DNA of 64,000 bases from Plectrocnemia conspersa (GCA_009617715.1 VTFK01000219.1:1-64000); one strand, 5' to 3'. Positions 1 through 12,736 are shown, counted from the first letter of the stretch. The notes: a model not told the origin generated them from the letters alone. Numbers and translations: made by a program.

Positions 1-371
1 TGATCTTCGAGGGATGTATATGTTGCCCCGCAGTCGCAGCCTTGGCCCTTGGTTCCCCTTTGGCCCTGCTTGCGTTACTCTGATATGCTTTGTTCGTTAT
101 TAGTAGTGCCTCACGCGCTACCTCGGACGGCCAGCCCGAAAATTCACTTTCCCTCATGGGTTTGGGTTTTAACCGAACTCCAGCGTGTGGTCGACTGATG
201 CCGACTGAATGTTGCAGTCGACAATCGTAGTTTGTTTGTCGACTTCTCCAAGAATTACAATTTTAGGTTCTAAAACGTCTTTGAGAATCACGACCGTGTT
301 CTCTTTTGACGCCCATTAGAGCCAGGACGTTCGCACAACCGACTAGCCTATGGCTGTCACCATCCGGCTTC
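1..371. other. Unique flank, moderately GC-rich
   Basis: No recognisable gene. The first 240 bases are clearly richer in G and C than most of the window, and the sequence ends at the TTAA where the piggyBac-like element starts. No long frame is open on either strand. It could be an untranslated exon or regulatory DNA, but nothing here decides that. Confidence 0.4.
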
Positions 372-388
372 TTAACACTTTACCGACC

Positions 389-775
389 GGCAGTTTCACT
401 ACCAGACTTACGCTAAATACCGGCACCTTTTCGCAAAACTTCGCGAATTTTACCTTTTTTATTTAAATTTATGTATCTTTTGATACGGTCCGAATATTTC
501 GTTGAATTTTTCTAGACATGTTATAAATGTATCAATGCATCAATTTAAGTTATTATTAGATGGTTCTCAACATGTGGTTCGCCGAAAATAAAAAAATAAT
601 TATTACTTTCCTTATTATTAGATTTTTTAAAATGATTATCTTGATTTTTTAAAATTATAAAAAACGAATAACCTAGAAATTTTAATAAAATAATTTAAAT
701 TTAGTTACCCAGCGGTTCTCAAACTTTTAAATTTGTAAAAAACTTTTTCAAAGCAAACTTTTCTTTTGTATTGTG
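389..775 (+). repeat. Left arm of long internal inverted repeat
   Basis: Starts with GGCAGTTTCACTACCAGAC just inside the left piggyBac end. It matches 2520-2840 in reverse complement over more than 300 bp with scattered substitutions and indels. It contains GGTTCTCAACATGTGGTTCG near 563-582 and CAGCGGTTCTCAAACTTTT at about 715-733, both resembling hAT-type termini. Confidence 0.8.
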
Positions 776-1020
776 ACATTTTTACTAATACGAGTTTACT
801 GATGTATAATTCATTTGCAATAAAATATTCACTAACCGTTGTAATTCACTCCATCGTAATGTGAAATTTTCCAGGCACATACACACATAATTTACATTGT
901 CTTTCACGTGTAAATCACTTTTCACAATAACTAGTTATATAATGAAAGTTTAAAGTGTCTCGATTTTTCACTGTTTTTCACAATTGCAACAATATTACCC
1001 CATATCGTTTATATTTGGTT

Positions 1021-1905
1021 TCAAATATTCGTAATTTTGCATTTTTTAGATATTCTGGTAAAACCCGATTCTTCCTTATGGTACCACAGATGCTATTTTT
1101 TTTCATATATATTTTTTTTGCTATTTCAGCACTTATAATAATCGTCCATATAAAGATGATGCCATTTGTATTTATTGTCTGATGTTAGATGTGATATTGA
1201 ATCTTGTAACGAAATTCCAGGTCCTGAATATATTTTAAATTTCGATATGTATCCTGACACTAATTCACATACCATTCTTATCACTATACCGTACTTTGTG
1301 AGCTTACTGGGGTTGTATACGTGAAAATTTAATCTTCCACACCATGGGATCATACCCTCATCCAGAGATGTGTTTTGGCTTGGTTTGTACATCTTTTTTT
1401 AATCTTTCGGAGAAATAATCAATTATTTTTTTGTACTTTGAACAGTAATCCTACATTATCAGGAACATTTTCATTATTGGAAAACGCAGGTAACGTAATA
1501 TTTGATAAAACCTATTTCTACTCATGGTTTTTGTAAATATCAAGGTTCCTATTAGTGGATTTATTGTCTAATACAGGTGTAATGAGCCTTTTTTACCAGG
1601 CCCATTAGCAATATCAACTCAAACCAATTTTTTTAATTCTGGTACCGTTACATCCACCCATTTTTTTTTAGATTTTATTTGCAGTTTGTATCTGTTGATG
1701 TGTTGATTATGGTGTCTATTCATTTATTCTGCAATAACGGGAAACAAGTCATCTTCAATAAAGTTTTGTGTCTTGTAAAGTGTCTTCTAAGTATTTTTCT
1801 TGTTCATCTTCCTCATTGCTCATGAGCATCATAGCATGTGGACGATTTCTTTCATGAACAGAGGAGTCTGAATCACTATCACTATTATTTTTATTGTCAC
1901 TTGGA
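1021..1905 (-). pseudogene. piggyBac transposase pseudogene
   Basis: A functional copy would be the DDD transposase that excises and inserts at TTAA. Reading the minus strand from 1905 downward, an acidic N-terminal stretch appears first (residues such as SDSDSDSS and SNEEDEQEK, about 1905-1752). Pieces of the conserved core follow in different frames: a segment with LILLMGLVKKGSLHLYW-like content near 1640-1560, then IIDYFSERLKK near 1430-1390. The clearest block is a frame at 1392-1126 containing SLDEGMIPWCGRLNF, YNPSKLTKYGI and YMDDYYKC; the last is the catalytic-Asp motif usually written MDNYY. A further piece, GTIRKNRVLPEYLK, lies near 1087-1035. At least three frameshifts or stops separate these blocks, and the cysteine-rich C-terminal domain was not found. 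The identification rests on several collinear conserved motifs and is firm; the protein is certainly not made intact. Confidence 0.85.
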
Positions 1906-2519
1906 ATATCTATATATATTTAACACTATATTAAATAACATAAACTGTAATTATTTTCACGTAGATTCTACACTCGTATCTAACTAAAAAAACTATGTTT
2001 TATAAACAGTTCGTAATAGTTTTCGAATATTCACTCGAGCACACGAAAACCAGATGCACTTCACACGATAGTATAACTTAAACTTAATTCTTATCCATAA
2101 GTTTTTTATGTGTATCGTGCTAATAATTCAAAAATAATTACTCGAAAAAATTCCCACTTTCTAAAATAATGTGTCACTGAGATTCGGTATTTCCAGTAAG
2201 CCAGTATTATCTGAAGGGAGATAATATTTACTCACAAAAAATATGTTGGAATTTCCTTATAGCAGGATAAAAAAAAAAATACAATAGAATCTTACTAATC
2301 TGACAATCTTGAGATTCTCAGTAATCCAATACTATCTAATGGTTAATGATATGATAAATTTTTAGTGTCTTGTACTTTTTATATATGTACATCGTATTTT
2401 TTAATTTTATGTAATTTGACTTTATTTCTAAATAAACCCATTTACCCAATAAATTATTTTTAAATATACATATTTATATGTTTGTGTATAAAATATCATA
2501 TTTTTTTTTTTTTACACCG

Positions 2520-2845
2520 TCCGAAAAAAAAGTGTGCTGGATAAAAGTTTTTAGAAATTTGAAAAAGTTTGAGAACCGCTGGTTACCTCAATTTTAATTA
2601 TATTTATTTAAATTCCTAGATTACTTGCTTTTATAATTTTAAAATCATCAATCAATTTTAAAATCTAATAATAAGGAAATGTAATAATTAATTTCTATTT
2701 CCGGCGAACCACATGTTGAGAACCACTTAATAATGGCTTGAATTGATGCATTGTTACATTTATAACATGTCTAGAAAAAATTGTTGAAATATTCGGACCA
2801 CATCAAAAGATACATAAGTTTGTCTGGTAGTGAAACTGCCTGATG
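2520..2845 (-). repeat. Right arm of long internal inverted repeat
   Basis: Reverse complement of the left arm. It ends with GTCTGGTAGTGAAACTGCC at 2822-2840 and includes AAAGTTTGAGAACCGCTGG and CGAACCACATGTTGAGAACC. About 250 bp of further element sequence follow before the TTAA, so this arm is not the true right end. A second, inverted copy of the left end inside the element is the simplest reading. Confidence 0.8.
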
Positions 2846-3020
2846 AAAGAAATATAAAATATGTTTATAAAACCTTCGCATTTGTCTAAATATAATTTTA
2901 AAAAAAAAAAATTAAAATAAAATGAAAATTAATACATTTATTTAGTCATCTCTTAAAAAAAAGCAAATAAAACACTAAACATATATTTTTAATTTGACAT
3001 GGAAACGAAAACATACACAG

Positions 3021-3079
3021 GACGCCAATTGGCGTCTGCGGTGTTTAACTTTCGGCACACTCAGGACGCCAATTGGCGT
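3021..3079. repeat. Paired subterminal palindromes of piggyBac right end
   Basis: A perfect 16-bp palindrome GACGCCAATTGGCGTC lies at 3021-3036. A second copy, ACGCCAATTGGCGT, lies at 3066-3079. The outer copy ends 17 bp before the terminal TTAA. Such repeats could be binding sites for the element's own transposase. Confidence 0.85.
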
Positions 3080-3100
3080 GAGCGGTAGATAAAGTGTTAA

Positions 3101-5740
3101 TATGCTGGCATTGCACATTGATACGTATAATGTCAGCTACGAGGAGCTGGTCCGGTCCACATAATTTATTTATATTTCTTTCTTTCTTACTATGTTTTAT
3201 TTTTTATCTTACTGTGTATTGTTTTTTGACCATTGTGATGCATTGTCAGGATCTTGCCTTAATCACACACTGTATACATATTCAATGCCTTTTCAAACAA
3301 CAACGTTCCATTTTTGGAGGATCGATTCTTTTTTAATGCTCTGCTCGTGACAACGAAAGATACGTCAATCTTCATTCACATTGAGCGACTGTCCTTGAGG
3401 CTTGATTATCGTCGTAGCAAAGATAATGAGAATAATTAAGTAGTATGAATCAATCTATAATCGTATTCATAACCGACAGCGTTATATTGCACAGATTCGG
3501 TAGATATAAACTCCCCAAGAGCATAATAGCGCTGCCAACATTGAGAGTTCGTTTGTGCTATGGTAATCCATAATATGTATTCAGGGAATTGCATTTAATT
3601 TGATATCTCATAGCTTCCTAATCGTTCAATAACTTGTCAAATAAATAAAATTAATGATACAACTGGCATTCTCTTGAATCGAGAAATTTATTTATTCGAT
3701 TTTGAAGCCTTTCATTTTTTTTTATCAAATACATGTGTGTTTGAAAGCCCGTAATTTAATCTAGACTATACATCATGTGAGTGGTCAATTAAGACGGCGT
3801 AATATTGTAGATAGGCGGAGTCATGCGTAGAACGAGAAAGTTTCGTCCCATATGATACATTATTCGACTAACCCCGAAACAAATCAATGTATTTTTTGAA
3901 GACCGACATTTAATGAATTCACGTATATTTGTAAATAAAAAATATGATTTATGATCGTTTCGCGATCGTCTGGAAAGTTTCGTGTCATTTGGTCGTATAA
4001 TGGAAGTATAAATTCGGCATTTTCTATCATATATTATATCTTTTTTAAACGTAATTGTTTAATCGAAATTATTATTTTAACCAAATATAGAACATTATGC
4101 AAAAAAAAAAAATAATTCAAAAAACAGAGTTCTAAAGAAAATTTTATTATAAGTTGTCTGGTCTAAAGGAACAACCGATATTTTTTTTTAATTAGATGGT
4201 TAAGCGGCGAACGCTCATATGCATTAGAATGTATATATGATTACATCATTATAAATTTCTACATAAAATATTTATTTATCTAAAAAAATAAATTCATATA
4301 GTTTGATATTCATAGTACGCCTGGCCGCCTGTAATGATACAGATGAGAGATTCAGTAGTCACACAGTTCAAGCCAATAACGATTACCCTCGATCACCTCC
4401 CCAGATGTTTTCAACTCGGTACATCGTCGTAATAATGTTTAATACGCGTGTTTATACCTCGTAGCTGCGATTTGTTATCGAATCATTTTTTCGCCAATTA
4501 TCGATTGCGTCAATTACGCCGTCTTCCTTGTCATGTCGCACCCGGTTCTTGTCATCGCTCATGTGTGGCCGTCACTGTCTCGTGCTCGGCGACCCGTGGC
4601 CTAACCGCGGGAGTTCACCATAGTAATTGCTCACGATTGGCAGGTGAAGCAAAAAATATGATAATACAACAATCAATCCGATCGCTACGTGTTATGGATC
4701 CATAATGATGAATGAGCGATTTTTTGTTATGTGCATACGTTATCGCTAATTGAGCGCTTACGTTTGAACGGTATGAAAATGAAAGTTATTTTTTATCGCC
4801 ACTTACCGAATTTAAGTCACGTGTAACCTTCGATTTCGGGTGCAGCGGTTCTTAAAAATTGTTATGCGGAAATGTAGGTTGCGTTTTGTGTGAACTCGAT
4901 TAATTTCATGCTCCATTAAGATCGTTCGTCGAGTGTTAATGACCGGTGATTGTAATAATTGGGGTTCCGGCAAGATCCGATTAAGAGATTGATTCCTTAT
5001 TTATACTAAAATAAAATCCGTTGAGATTGAGCATTGTCGCAGTTTTAATCTATTCTCAGAACTACTGCAGCTGCACTGACAAACCACATTACTTTATTGC
5101 AGAACTATAAAGATGACATAAAAAATACGGTAGTGGTAAAGGGAATGAAACTCATTGGCAAATGCAGGTTTAATAAACTTACCCGTGCCACTCTAGCAAG
5201 CAAACGAGTAGAGTAGAAAGTTCTGTGATAAATTTTCCCAGATCAGATACATCGTCGTAAAACAGGAGTTCGTTCATCGCGTAATGCTGTGATGAGGATA
5301 GACTTCATAAATGTGTATACTCTTTACAATCCCACTCCCGACCATTGAGCTAGATTGATTGCTTTCTCGCAAATATAAGCAATATAGTTTCATTATCGCT
5401 GAATATAGGACGTTGATTATAATAAAACAATAATCACACAACAATCTACATCTAGTTGTCAGAAATATTATCGAGTGCGGACAAGTTAGTATGAATTAAC
5501 CAAAAATTTGACCCTATTGACCAAAATTCGGTTTGAGTACAACTTGACCAATACTCTCATCTCAGAAGTCCGTAGTAATATCGGTAAGGATAGCTATCAT
5601 ATTTTTAAAACATAGTGTAGTATCCAAGTGCAGACAATTTTTTTCAAGTTGAGTGTATTGGTGAATTGATACTCGATTTTGTTGAATATATATTAATTGT
5701 CACTTATATACTGTAATTATCTAATTTAATATGTAAGTGG
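3101..5740. other. AT-rich spacer, no gene seen
   Basis: No conserved coding motif or repeat family recognised. 4400-4660 has somewhat higher GC around a short open frame that resembles nothing known. The rest is low-complexity A/T runs and unique-looking sequence. Confidence 0.5.
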
Positions 5741-5744
5741 GTCG

Positions 5745-5846
5745 CAAGGAATGCCTAACATATGAAGATTTTAATCGACATATTTATTGAAAACATAATA
5801 TGATGACATGTACACTCGGTGTACATCACAGTAAAGAAAAGGTTAA
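5745..5846 (-). mobile_element. Terminus of a short TTAA-type element (TGTACAC palindrome family)
   Basis: Contains TGTACACTCGGTGTACA at 5809-5825, then CATCACAGTAAAGAAAAGG leading into TTAA at 5843-5846. The same terminus recurs at 32370-32406 and, inverted, at 58583-58640. Similarity between copies extends about 50 bp inward. The opposite end of this copy was not located. Confidence 0.6.
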
Positions 5847-5849
5847 TGT

Positions 5850-8600
5850 TAATTATTTTTAAATTTACCAGAAAATACTCGTTTTATTTACATGCATCAA
5901 ATCTTTATTCTCTCGAAATTCGAATTATATAAAAAATTTATTTGAACTTTAATTTTTGTTCATTGTTTGTTGTTTTGTTTCAATGCAAAAAAACAGTTCG
6001 TTAACCTTTTAGTACTATTACGAAAACGCAAAGGGACCTCGAACGTATTTCACTGCCACGTAATTATCTTTTTCACTCAAAACGATTTTACCTCACGTCA
6101 TAGCGAATATTTGTAATTCTGCAGCGTTCATTAGCGCGTTCACGTGTGTTGTCGACATTTTATCTTGTTGACGTATGTTTTATGAGCAAAAATAATCAGT
6201 TTAGCTAAAAAAAAACCTCACCGTACATGTCTCCATTTCTCTTGAAAGGTAGACGTGTTAAGCGAGCTTTTTAATAATTTCGTTTTAATTGAGAATAATT
6301 ACTGGGTGTATGTAATGTGCTAGCTTTGTTCTTCCAGTTCTTGTAGACGTGCGCCGTCTGCAGAGAATTTTATGGCTCCGCATAGCTATACTATACGACG
6401 ACCACACCAGTTTTTGAAAGTCGCTTTTGTTTCGTTTTTTTCCCATGCTTACGTGAATTTTCGTACCAACAATGACATTTTGCGGACAATGCCGCTCAGG
6501 CTTCCAACAGAGGCATTTCGAATTGGCACACTTATCAGTGCGATTTAAAACACTTGGAGGTCGCGTTTAACATTTTACCTCTGGCAGGACACGTCATTGG
6601 TTGTCATTCGGGACATTTGAATTTATGTCTTCTGTTTCCTCCGAGAACAGCGACAAGTTTCAATGGACAAATACGCGTCCGGTCATTCTTCCAAACGTCT
6701 AAACATGAACCATAATTATTTTCATGACCAAGATAAATTATATACACTATTACAACTAACTACAGAATTCACTCGACTGTTTTGGATGTCTATTTTATGG
6801 ATAGTGTAGTAGCTGTGATTTGTTTCAATAGATGGTATTGAAGATACTGCTCCGTTAACAAGTGTAGCAGTGCCGTATATGGAATAAGAGACCTTTGAAG
6901 GAAAGTCGATAGAAGCGTTCCGCAAGAAACTTATTTATTGATGGTTAAATCATGAAAATAAAATATTTATAACTCAATTTATGATGGTTGTTAAAAAGCA
7001 AACCCTATTAGATCTCTCCTCTTATTAAACCGTTGCGTCGTTATGGTTACAAATAATTGACCAATGCACATTAAGTTTCCAAATTACAGAATTATGGATA
7101 CGTTTTTAAGACATAATGTCAAATAGATTTATTTATTTAATATATTTCAAATTCTTCCCTAAACCGTCTCTACTAGACTTGTTACTTATGGTGCCAGGTC
7201 TTTTACTATCAGAGCGATTTACATAATGCTACTAGTGAATCAACTTTCTTCTCTTTGATATGACAAGTACTATTATTTATTGTTCGAGGATATCCGAATC
7301 ACATTAATAAAATACAAAAAAGCGGTTGTTATATTTTATAATTTCTCAAACACTCGTTGACTTATAAGTACATCTGACGAATAATGAAACGAGAACTCGC
7401 TATATGGAAAGGAAACGGTCCTTCCGTTTAGTTATTATGTTATTAATAATTAACAAAGCTGTTCCAAATCTTCCCGGAAATTAAAACTACATCACCCGAT
7501 CGAGCACTGTAATAGACATTGCATCATGGTGTATTGTCTATCTACACATCTAGACATGTGATGCTGATCGTGCTCAACCCTTATTTGGCCAGTGTCCCGT
7601 TGCGAGCTACAAAAAAGTATTCCGCCCTAAACGGCAATCACGTACGATCGCCATATTATACTTAGTACGTGTCCCCAGCGATTACGAAAAATTTCCATTG
7701 TTTACCCAGAGTAAACTTTGTCATTTTAATCTCAACAATGCAAAATTTGATGAGTGCTAATAAAAAATACGAAATAACATTGGAGTTTTGCTTATGATAT
7801 CATCGTGTATATATATTTAGAGGCGGTATATTTTTTTCATAACTGAATCAACTTTGCGTCACTGTTTGTTCAGTTTGACTTGTTTGGGAAGCACTACGAA
7901 TGTTTTAATTGGCTGAAAATTTTTATGAGACTAGAGACGTTGATTGTGTAAAGTTTATCGTATTGAATTTCTGCGCCTAAAATTTGGAGGGTTGTTCGTG
8001 AGAATGCGATACAAAGTTTTCTAAAAACGTGCTTTATAATTGTTTAAATTAGACATTTCAAGTCAATCCACGTAGTAAGTTTAACTGACTGTGATCTTGA
8101 TCTTAAGTGAATACTGAAGAGATCTCGGCTATTGATTGTAACGTAGCTACCCAAAAACGAGTTGTGCAAATGCGAAACGACTTTTGCTCTGAAACAATAA
8201 TAACGACTAACTCGTATGTAAGCATGCAGTACGGCAATAAAGTTTGTGGATTGATGTTTTTATTACCTTTAATGTATAGACTCGAGCGTGTTTTGTCTAT
8301 ATAATTATATGATTAGTATTAATGTCTAAATCACGGTCTATAGTACAACACAAGTTTATTTTATAGAAGTGTACGATTTAAATTTAAGTGTGTAAGATAG
8401 AATTAATTAGTTAAGGCAGCGCTACTTCTTCGAAGACATCCTTATTCATAGGATATCTTCGTGTTTTCATTATTATTTCCAAGACAATACCCTCACTTTA
8501 TGATCTTATTGCGTGTGATTTTTTACTTTATTAAAACAAACATTCTGCTTCGTAATTATAACCATCATCGTACCACTGAAAGTGTAATCAATGTTTTTAT
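5850..8600. other. Non-coding spacer
   Basis: Mostly unique sequence. 6000-6700 and 7500-7700 are less AT-rich and may hold regulatory DNA. The open frames at 6722-6925 and 8107-8304 show no family motif and are probably chance. Confidence 0.45.
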
Positions 8601-8610
8601 ACGGTTCATT

Positions 8611-8640
8611 TACATACACACACGCCTAGCCAAATATATG
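8611..8640 (+). repeat. Copy of dispersed ACGCCTAGCCAAATAT motif
   Basis: ACACGCCTAGCCAAATATAT here recurs, with changes, at 9091-9120, 37117-37140 and 59592-59620. It is part of an unidentified dispersed repeat. Confidence 0.5.
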
Positions 8641-8726
8641 TATTTTGCAGTGTTCAGTATTATATAGGTACTACGCTGCATATATACAGATATTTGTTTA
8701 AACACCCTATTGTAAATATTGCAACA

Positions 8727-9060
8727 TGGTAGTCGTTAGCTCAGTGTGTTACAACTGGGTAAACACAATCAACAACTACCTAATTAGTAGTGAGACATTA
8801 AACTAAAATTACCGTATGTAAATCAGTGACATCTTATTTATTAATTATGAACTAATTTTAGAGCTTACAATCAATAGATAACCTATGAACAACCTTATTA
8901 ATTTATTATTCAACCACGAGATTTGGAAAATGTAGTAAAACCTAAACTGTGATGATCGATTTGAATAATAATTATATGATGATTGCTCTCCCAGATAAGA
9001 TTTGAACCTAGGTCTTTCAGATATTTGACACTGATCTAAACCACTGGTTTATCGTTCATG
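8727..9060 (-). mobile_element. tRNA-derived SINE, reverse orientation
   Basis: Read on the minus strand, the copy starts near 9060 with a tRNA-like head containing a B-box-like GGTTCAAATCTTATCT (about 9010-8995). It continues through a body with a CATCACAG-type segment and ends with TGTAGGTGTTGATTGTGTTTAC-like tail sequence near 8770-8730. The same order of blocks occurs at 47615-47935, 55600-55775 and 35150-35725. Length is about 330 bp. It has no coding capacity; LINE machinery would mobilise it. The copy is diverged. Confidence 0.75.
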
Positions 9061-9090
9061 TAATAATAAGCCATTGGTGTGATTATAATG

Positions 9091-9120
9091 ATATACATAT
9101 ACGTCTAGGCAAATATATAA
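9091..9120 (+). repeat. Copy of dispersed ACGCCTAGCCAAATAT motif
   Basis: ATACGTCTAGGCAAATATAT lies just outside the tRNA-like end of the preceding SINE, so it may belong to the repeat the SINE entered. Confidence 0.45.
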
Positions 9121-9232
9121 TAGCATACTTACTTATTTAAAAATTCACTGATTTTTTTTTATATAGCCAAGGGAAAATATAAACACAGTTAATTTAATCC
9201 TATTATTGTTGTATTTCATAAAAATAAAAATA

Positions 9233-9852
9233 CAGTTGACCCCTACAGCGTTATAGGAATACTACGTTATAGGGGACTAGGCACTCAGGTACAAATAAAA
9301 AAGTTAAACATCTTAAATCGTGTAATTATGCATTAAATTACTGTCAGTGTCATTTAATATCACGTTATATCGAGACCGTTTTAATACCTTAATACCTTAC
9401 TTTCATTAATAAAAGGGTAATTTTCTTTTTGTCTTCTGTCTGCATTTCTTCTCGAATTTTATTATATGGTGCTTGACATTTTTCTAATTGATTTTTAAAT
9501 TCAGCGGATCGCTCTGTAAAACGATCGTTTTGGATAAATTATTATATTTATGTACATGGGTCTTGCATTTCAATTTTGAAATAAAAAAATAGCTAAGCTT
9601 GGAAATATTACGTATTATTTTAAATGCACAAAAATTTTAATGTTTGGTACAAAGTGTCTTATATCATATATCTAAATATATTTTATGATTCATTTTTACT
9701 TTTTTAGATTTGTAATAGATATGTATTACATAATTAAATAGTACATTGATTCGCTTGATTATAATTTTTTCAATAGCTATACAAAAATAAATATTTTCTT
9801 ACTGTATTGTGATGAATATCCCCGGAATGTCACGCTATACGGGGGCTTGCTG
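9233..9852. mobile_element. Pogo-like non-autonomous element
   Basis: The left end CAGTTGACCCCTACAGCG pairs imperfectly with the right end, which reads CAGCAAGCCCCCGTATAGCG in reverse complement. TA dinucleotides flank both ends (9231-9232 and 9853-9854), as expected for the Tc1/mariner/pogo group. The element is 620 bp with no transposase I can recognise. A related left end occurs at 46658. Confidence 0.65.
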
Positions 9853-9859
9853 TACTTGA

Positions 9860-11930
9860 TTATAATATACACATAATAATTTATAGATAATTTTAGTCGA
9901 ATTTTAAATCACTAATTTCACTTGCAGCTAACTTTAGTTGTTAGTATGCATCAGGGCTTTATTATATTAATATTGTGAAATACTTCGTGTTTTGCAATAT
10001 CATTTTTATTTAAAATACATATATTTTGTAATAATAACACGTTACAATTTACGCCACTATCGCACTCCAATCACGAAATTGAAAGCTTAAACCCAATTGT
10101 TTTATTGCGGCGTCATCCTTGAGTACAGAATATAGTGTGTTTTTTAGAAATCTACTTTGACAGCACTAAACGTGTGATGAATCTTAAGATGTAAACTCAG
10201 ATTTGCATGCGAAATATCTGATTAAATTAAGATAAATGGGTCTTGTATAATTTAGAGGTGAAGTTGAGTGCATTGCAGTTTTGTGTTCTTGAATTTAAAT
10301 TTTATGGTTGCATACTTATTTATTTGCGAATTTTTAACATACCTGTCAGAGCGCTAAATGTTCAAAAACATATATGATGTAAGAGTTAATCTATTCTATT
10401 TCATATTTTAGCCATTCACTCTGTTTAATACTGTATTTTAACGTTTATATAGCGTAACAAAGATCAGATAATGATCTGGTGTTCTTAGTGAAGTCATTTA
10501 TATGCAAGAAGTAAGTTCATCTCGAATATAAATGTTATTTGCTCAGCATGAAAGTTACAAAAGTTACATAAGTTTTTAAGGAATGTGGTATATTTTTTAT
10601 TGTATTTAATGTAGTTAAAATATACGTTTCCTTATTTATTTTATACATAAAATATACATTAAAGATTGTTAGAAGTGGGTTACGACTAAACGTATTGTCC
10701 ATAACGAATTGTCTTTCAATAAAATATTATTTTACGACTTACCCATGTACGCGATGTTCGACATAACGAAATTTAAATTGGTTCAGTTAATTTCACTATT
10801 TCAGCACGTCGTTTTAAACCTGCTCGGAAGCGTATTCTTCATTATTAACACCCTGATTCGTGCCAGGCGCCTCAAATGAAGCAATTTACTAAAACTACTA
10901 TCATAACAGAACGTAGGTCTGCCTCTATCGCTTTTATGTTTGTGAACTTTAAATGCAATCGTTAAAATGCATTTTTTTAATTTTGATAGTCTCAAGCTAT
11001 TTTTAACATTTGTAAATGTTATAGCTATTACGAAGTAGCTGTTAATGACTCGGAAGTTCATAATGCGCCTTTTATGTAACCGACTCACTTGAACCAGTTT
11101 TCAATCTATAATAAACCCTGACCTGTGTTATATTTGTATTCCGCAGTCGAACCGATTGAAATCTAAATCCTTAACCTTTTGTTTGCGACACGCCCATACC
11201 TTTTTATGCATTTATTTCGTGTCCCCAATCAAAATGTTTGCAGTGCGAATATTTGGATTTAATTCATTTCTAGATTGCTTTATTAAATATTCTCACGGAA
11301 ATATGTTTGGTATATTATGTCCACCTGTTTGTGTGTTTATTAAGGCCCTACGCACGCGAGCCGAGCCTTTTACGATTCCGTGTTGAAACTGTGAGAAATG
11401 AAGGTGCGGGCCCTTTTCGTTGTTTAGTTTCCTTTTGTAATTTAGCTATCACGATCATGAAAAGTTGAATGAAAGCTAGGGGGATTAGAGTCGGAATTAG
11501 AGGGAGAGGTAAACATTTTCAGTTCAAGGTCTGTTTTGCTTTTATGTTTTATTTATTGTCTCGTGGGATCTAAGTTAGTTTAGTTATTCTTACTGGAAAA
11601 AAAACAGAGCGAGACTTTCAAAAGCCGAATTATTATTTACAGATGCTGTAATACGCAGTAACTAATATTGATTTTGAACAGTTTTTTTCTTATTTGAACT
11701 CATAATGAACGCAGTGTTTAATTGCATATACGGCCGTTGTGTTCGTTATTAATTTGTGATATTATTTCAATCACTTTTATTGTTTTATTTTTATATTATT
11801 ATTATATTATATAGTTAATTGTTTATTCATTAAACAAATTTAATCAAAACATAAAAATAAATTAATATCATAATTTATTTTTTAATGCACGAAGATATTT
11901 CTGTATTAAATTAAGAAAATTCGCTATATT
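9860..11930. other. AT-rich spacer
   Basis: No gene motif seen. Around 10675-10770 the phrases CCATAACGAA and GACATAACGAA recall the internal text of the pogo-like element, but no ends are visible. The open frames at 10801-11088 and 11156-11386 have no recognisable domain. Confidence 0.45.
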
Positions 11931-11937
11931 TCTATTT

Positions 11938-12060
11938 TACCGATTTTCCTAGTAATGTTATTATACAATTCACACCTCCGTACATTATTCCCCTGGCCGT
12001 ACTCATTTTCTTATACCTAACTATCCTTAAATTGTCTCTACTTCTAATATTAAACCTATG
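11938..12060 (-). pseudogene. Possible LINE reverse transcriptase C-terminal remnant
   Basis: A minus-strand frame reads IRSRDNLRIVRYKK and then ARGIMYGGVNCI. The pattern of basic residues, followed by a fixed spacing to a G-(V/I)-x-x-(Y/I) motif, is typical of the tail of non-LTR retrotransposon polyproteins after the reverse transcriptase domain. Only about 40 residues are recognisable, with no catalytic motif, so this is a weak call based on pattern alone. If correct, the fragment is a truncated insertion; LINE insertions typically keep only their 3' end. Confidence 0.4.
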
Positions 12061-12304
12061 TAAATCTTTATTTTTATTAAAGTACTTGGGTTACGTATTA
12101 TTTTTTAACTAATCAAAATACTGCTGCTTTGTTTCTGTGCTGGCAACCTGTTACAACCAAAAGAATGCGTGCTGTCTGCTATGGTCGACAACTCAAGATC
12201 CACTGTATTATTGCTCAAAACCGTTTATATCCCTAGCGCCTGGTTTGCCTCTACGAATTTTTTTTGATAAGCAAACACGTTTTTACGTTTCTTAAAATGT
12301 TGTT

Positions 12305-12350
12305 TTAACCCTCAGCTAGTCGCGCGGCTGATTTTTAACAGCCGCATGGT
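12305..12350 (+). mobile_element. TTAA-type element end with palindrome
   Basis: TTAACCCTCAGCTAGTCGCG begins at 12305. It is followed by GCGGCTG (12324-12330) and its inverted partner CAGCCGC (12339-12345), separated by 8 bp. This matches the layout of the other TTAA ends in the window. The partner end was not found. Confidence 0.5.
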
Positions 12351-12736
12351 TGAAAACGTTTGCTACATTTTCCTAAATCCATATTTTTGAGTCGGGTGTT
12401 TCATATGATATTTTTTACTTAGTGAATGTTTTATTTTAGCCCGCACAAGTGTGACGTTGTAAATTCAACTGAATTACGCATGGATGATAAGATCATGCTA
12501 TTCATGCAATTATTTTCGTATTATTTTTTCGAATTATTTTTTTTATACATTTTTCAATACATAATGATTGTTTTGACAGTATTTGTAAAGAATATGTTTG
12601 AAAAGTTAAAGGATATACATCTTTTTTAAAATTGCATTGTTTCAAAATTTAAACTTTTATTCGTTTTCTCTAGTTTTGAAGTGATTCTTTGAAACGTCCT
12701 TATCTCATTTTGCAAACGGTCACTGCTGGTATTGTC

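Larger units (their letters stand above)
372..3100 (-). mobile_element. piggyBac-like DNA transposon, degenerate
   Basis: The element is bounded by TTAA at 372-375 and 3097-3100, the target site used by the piggyBac superfamily. The inside ends are imperfect inverted repeats: CACTTTACCGACCGG on the left, and CACTTTATCTACCGC when the right end is read in reverse complement. The interior holds a broken piggyBac transposase on the minus strand. The right end carries two copies of a GACGCCAATTGGCGT palindrome. A long inverted copy of the left end sits about 250 bp inside the right end. Length is about 2.7 kb, close to a full-length family member, but the coding part is riddled with stops and frameshifts, so the element is inactive. 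Confidence 0.85.

Noticed and set aside
955..1182. 75-codon plus-strand frame
   Set aside because: Antisense to the piggyBac transposase remnant; hydrophobic content reflects A/T-rich codons.
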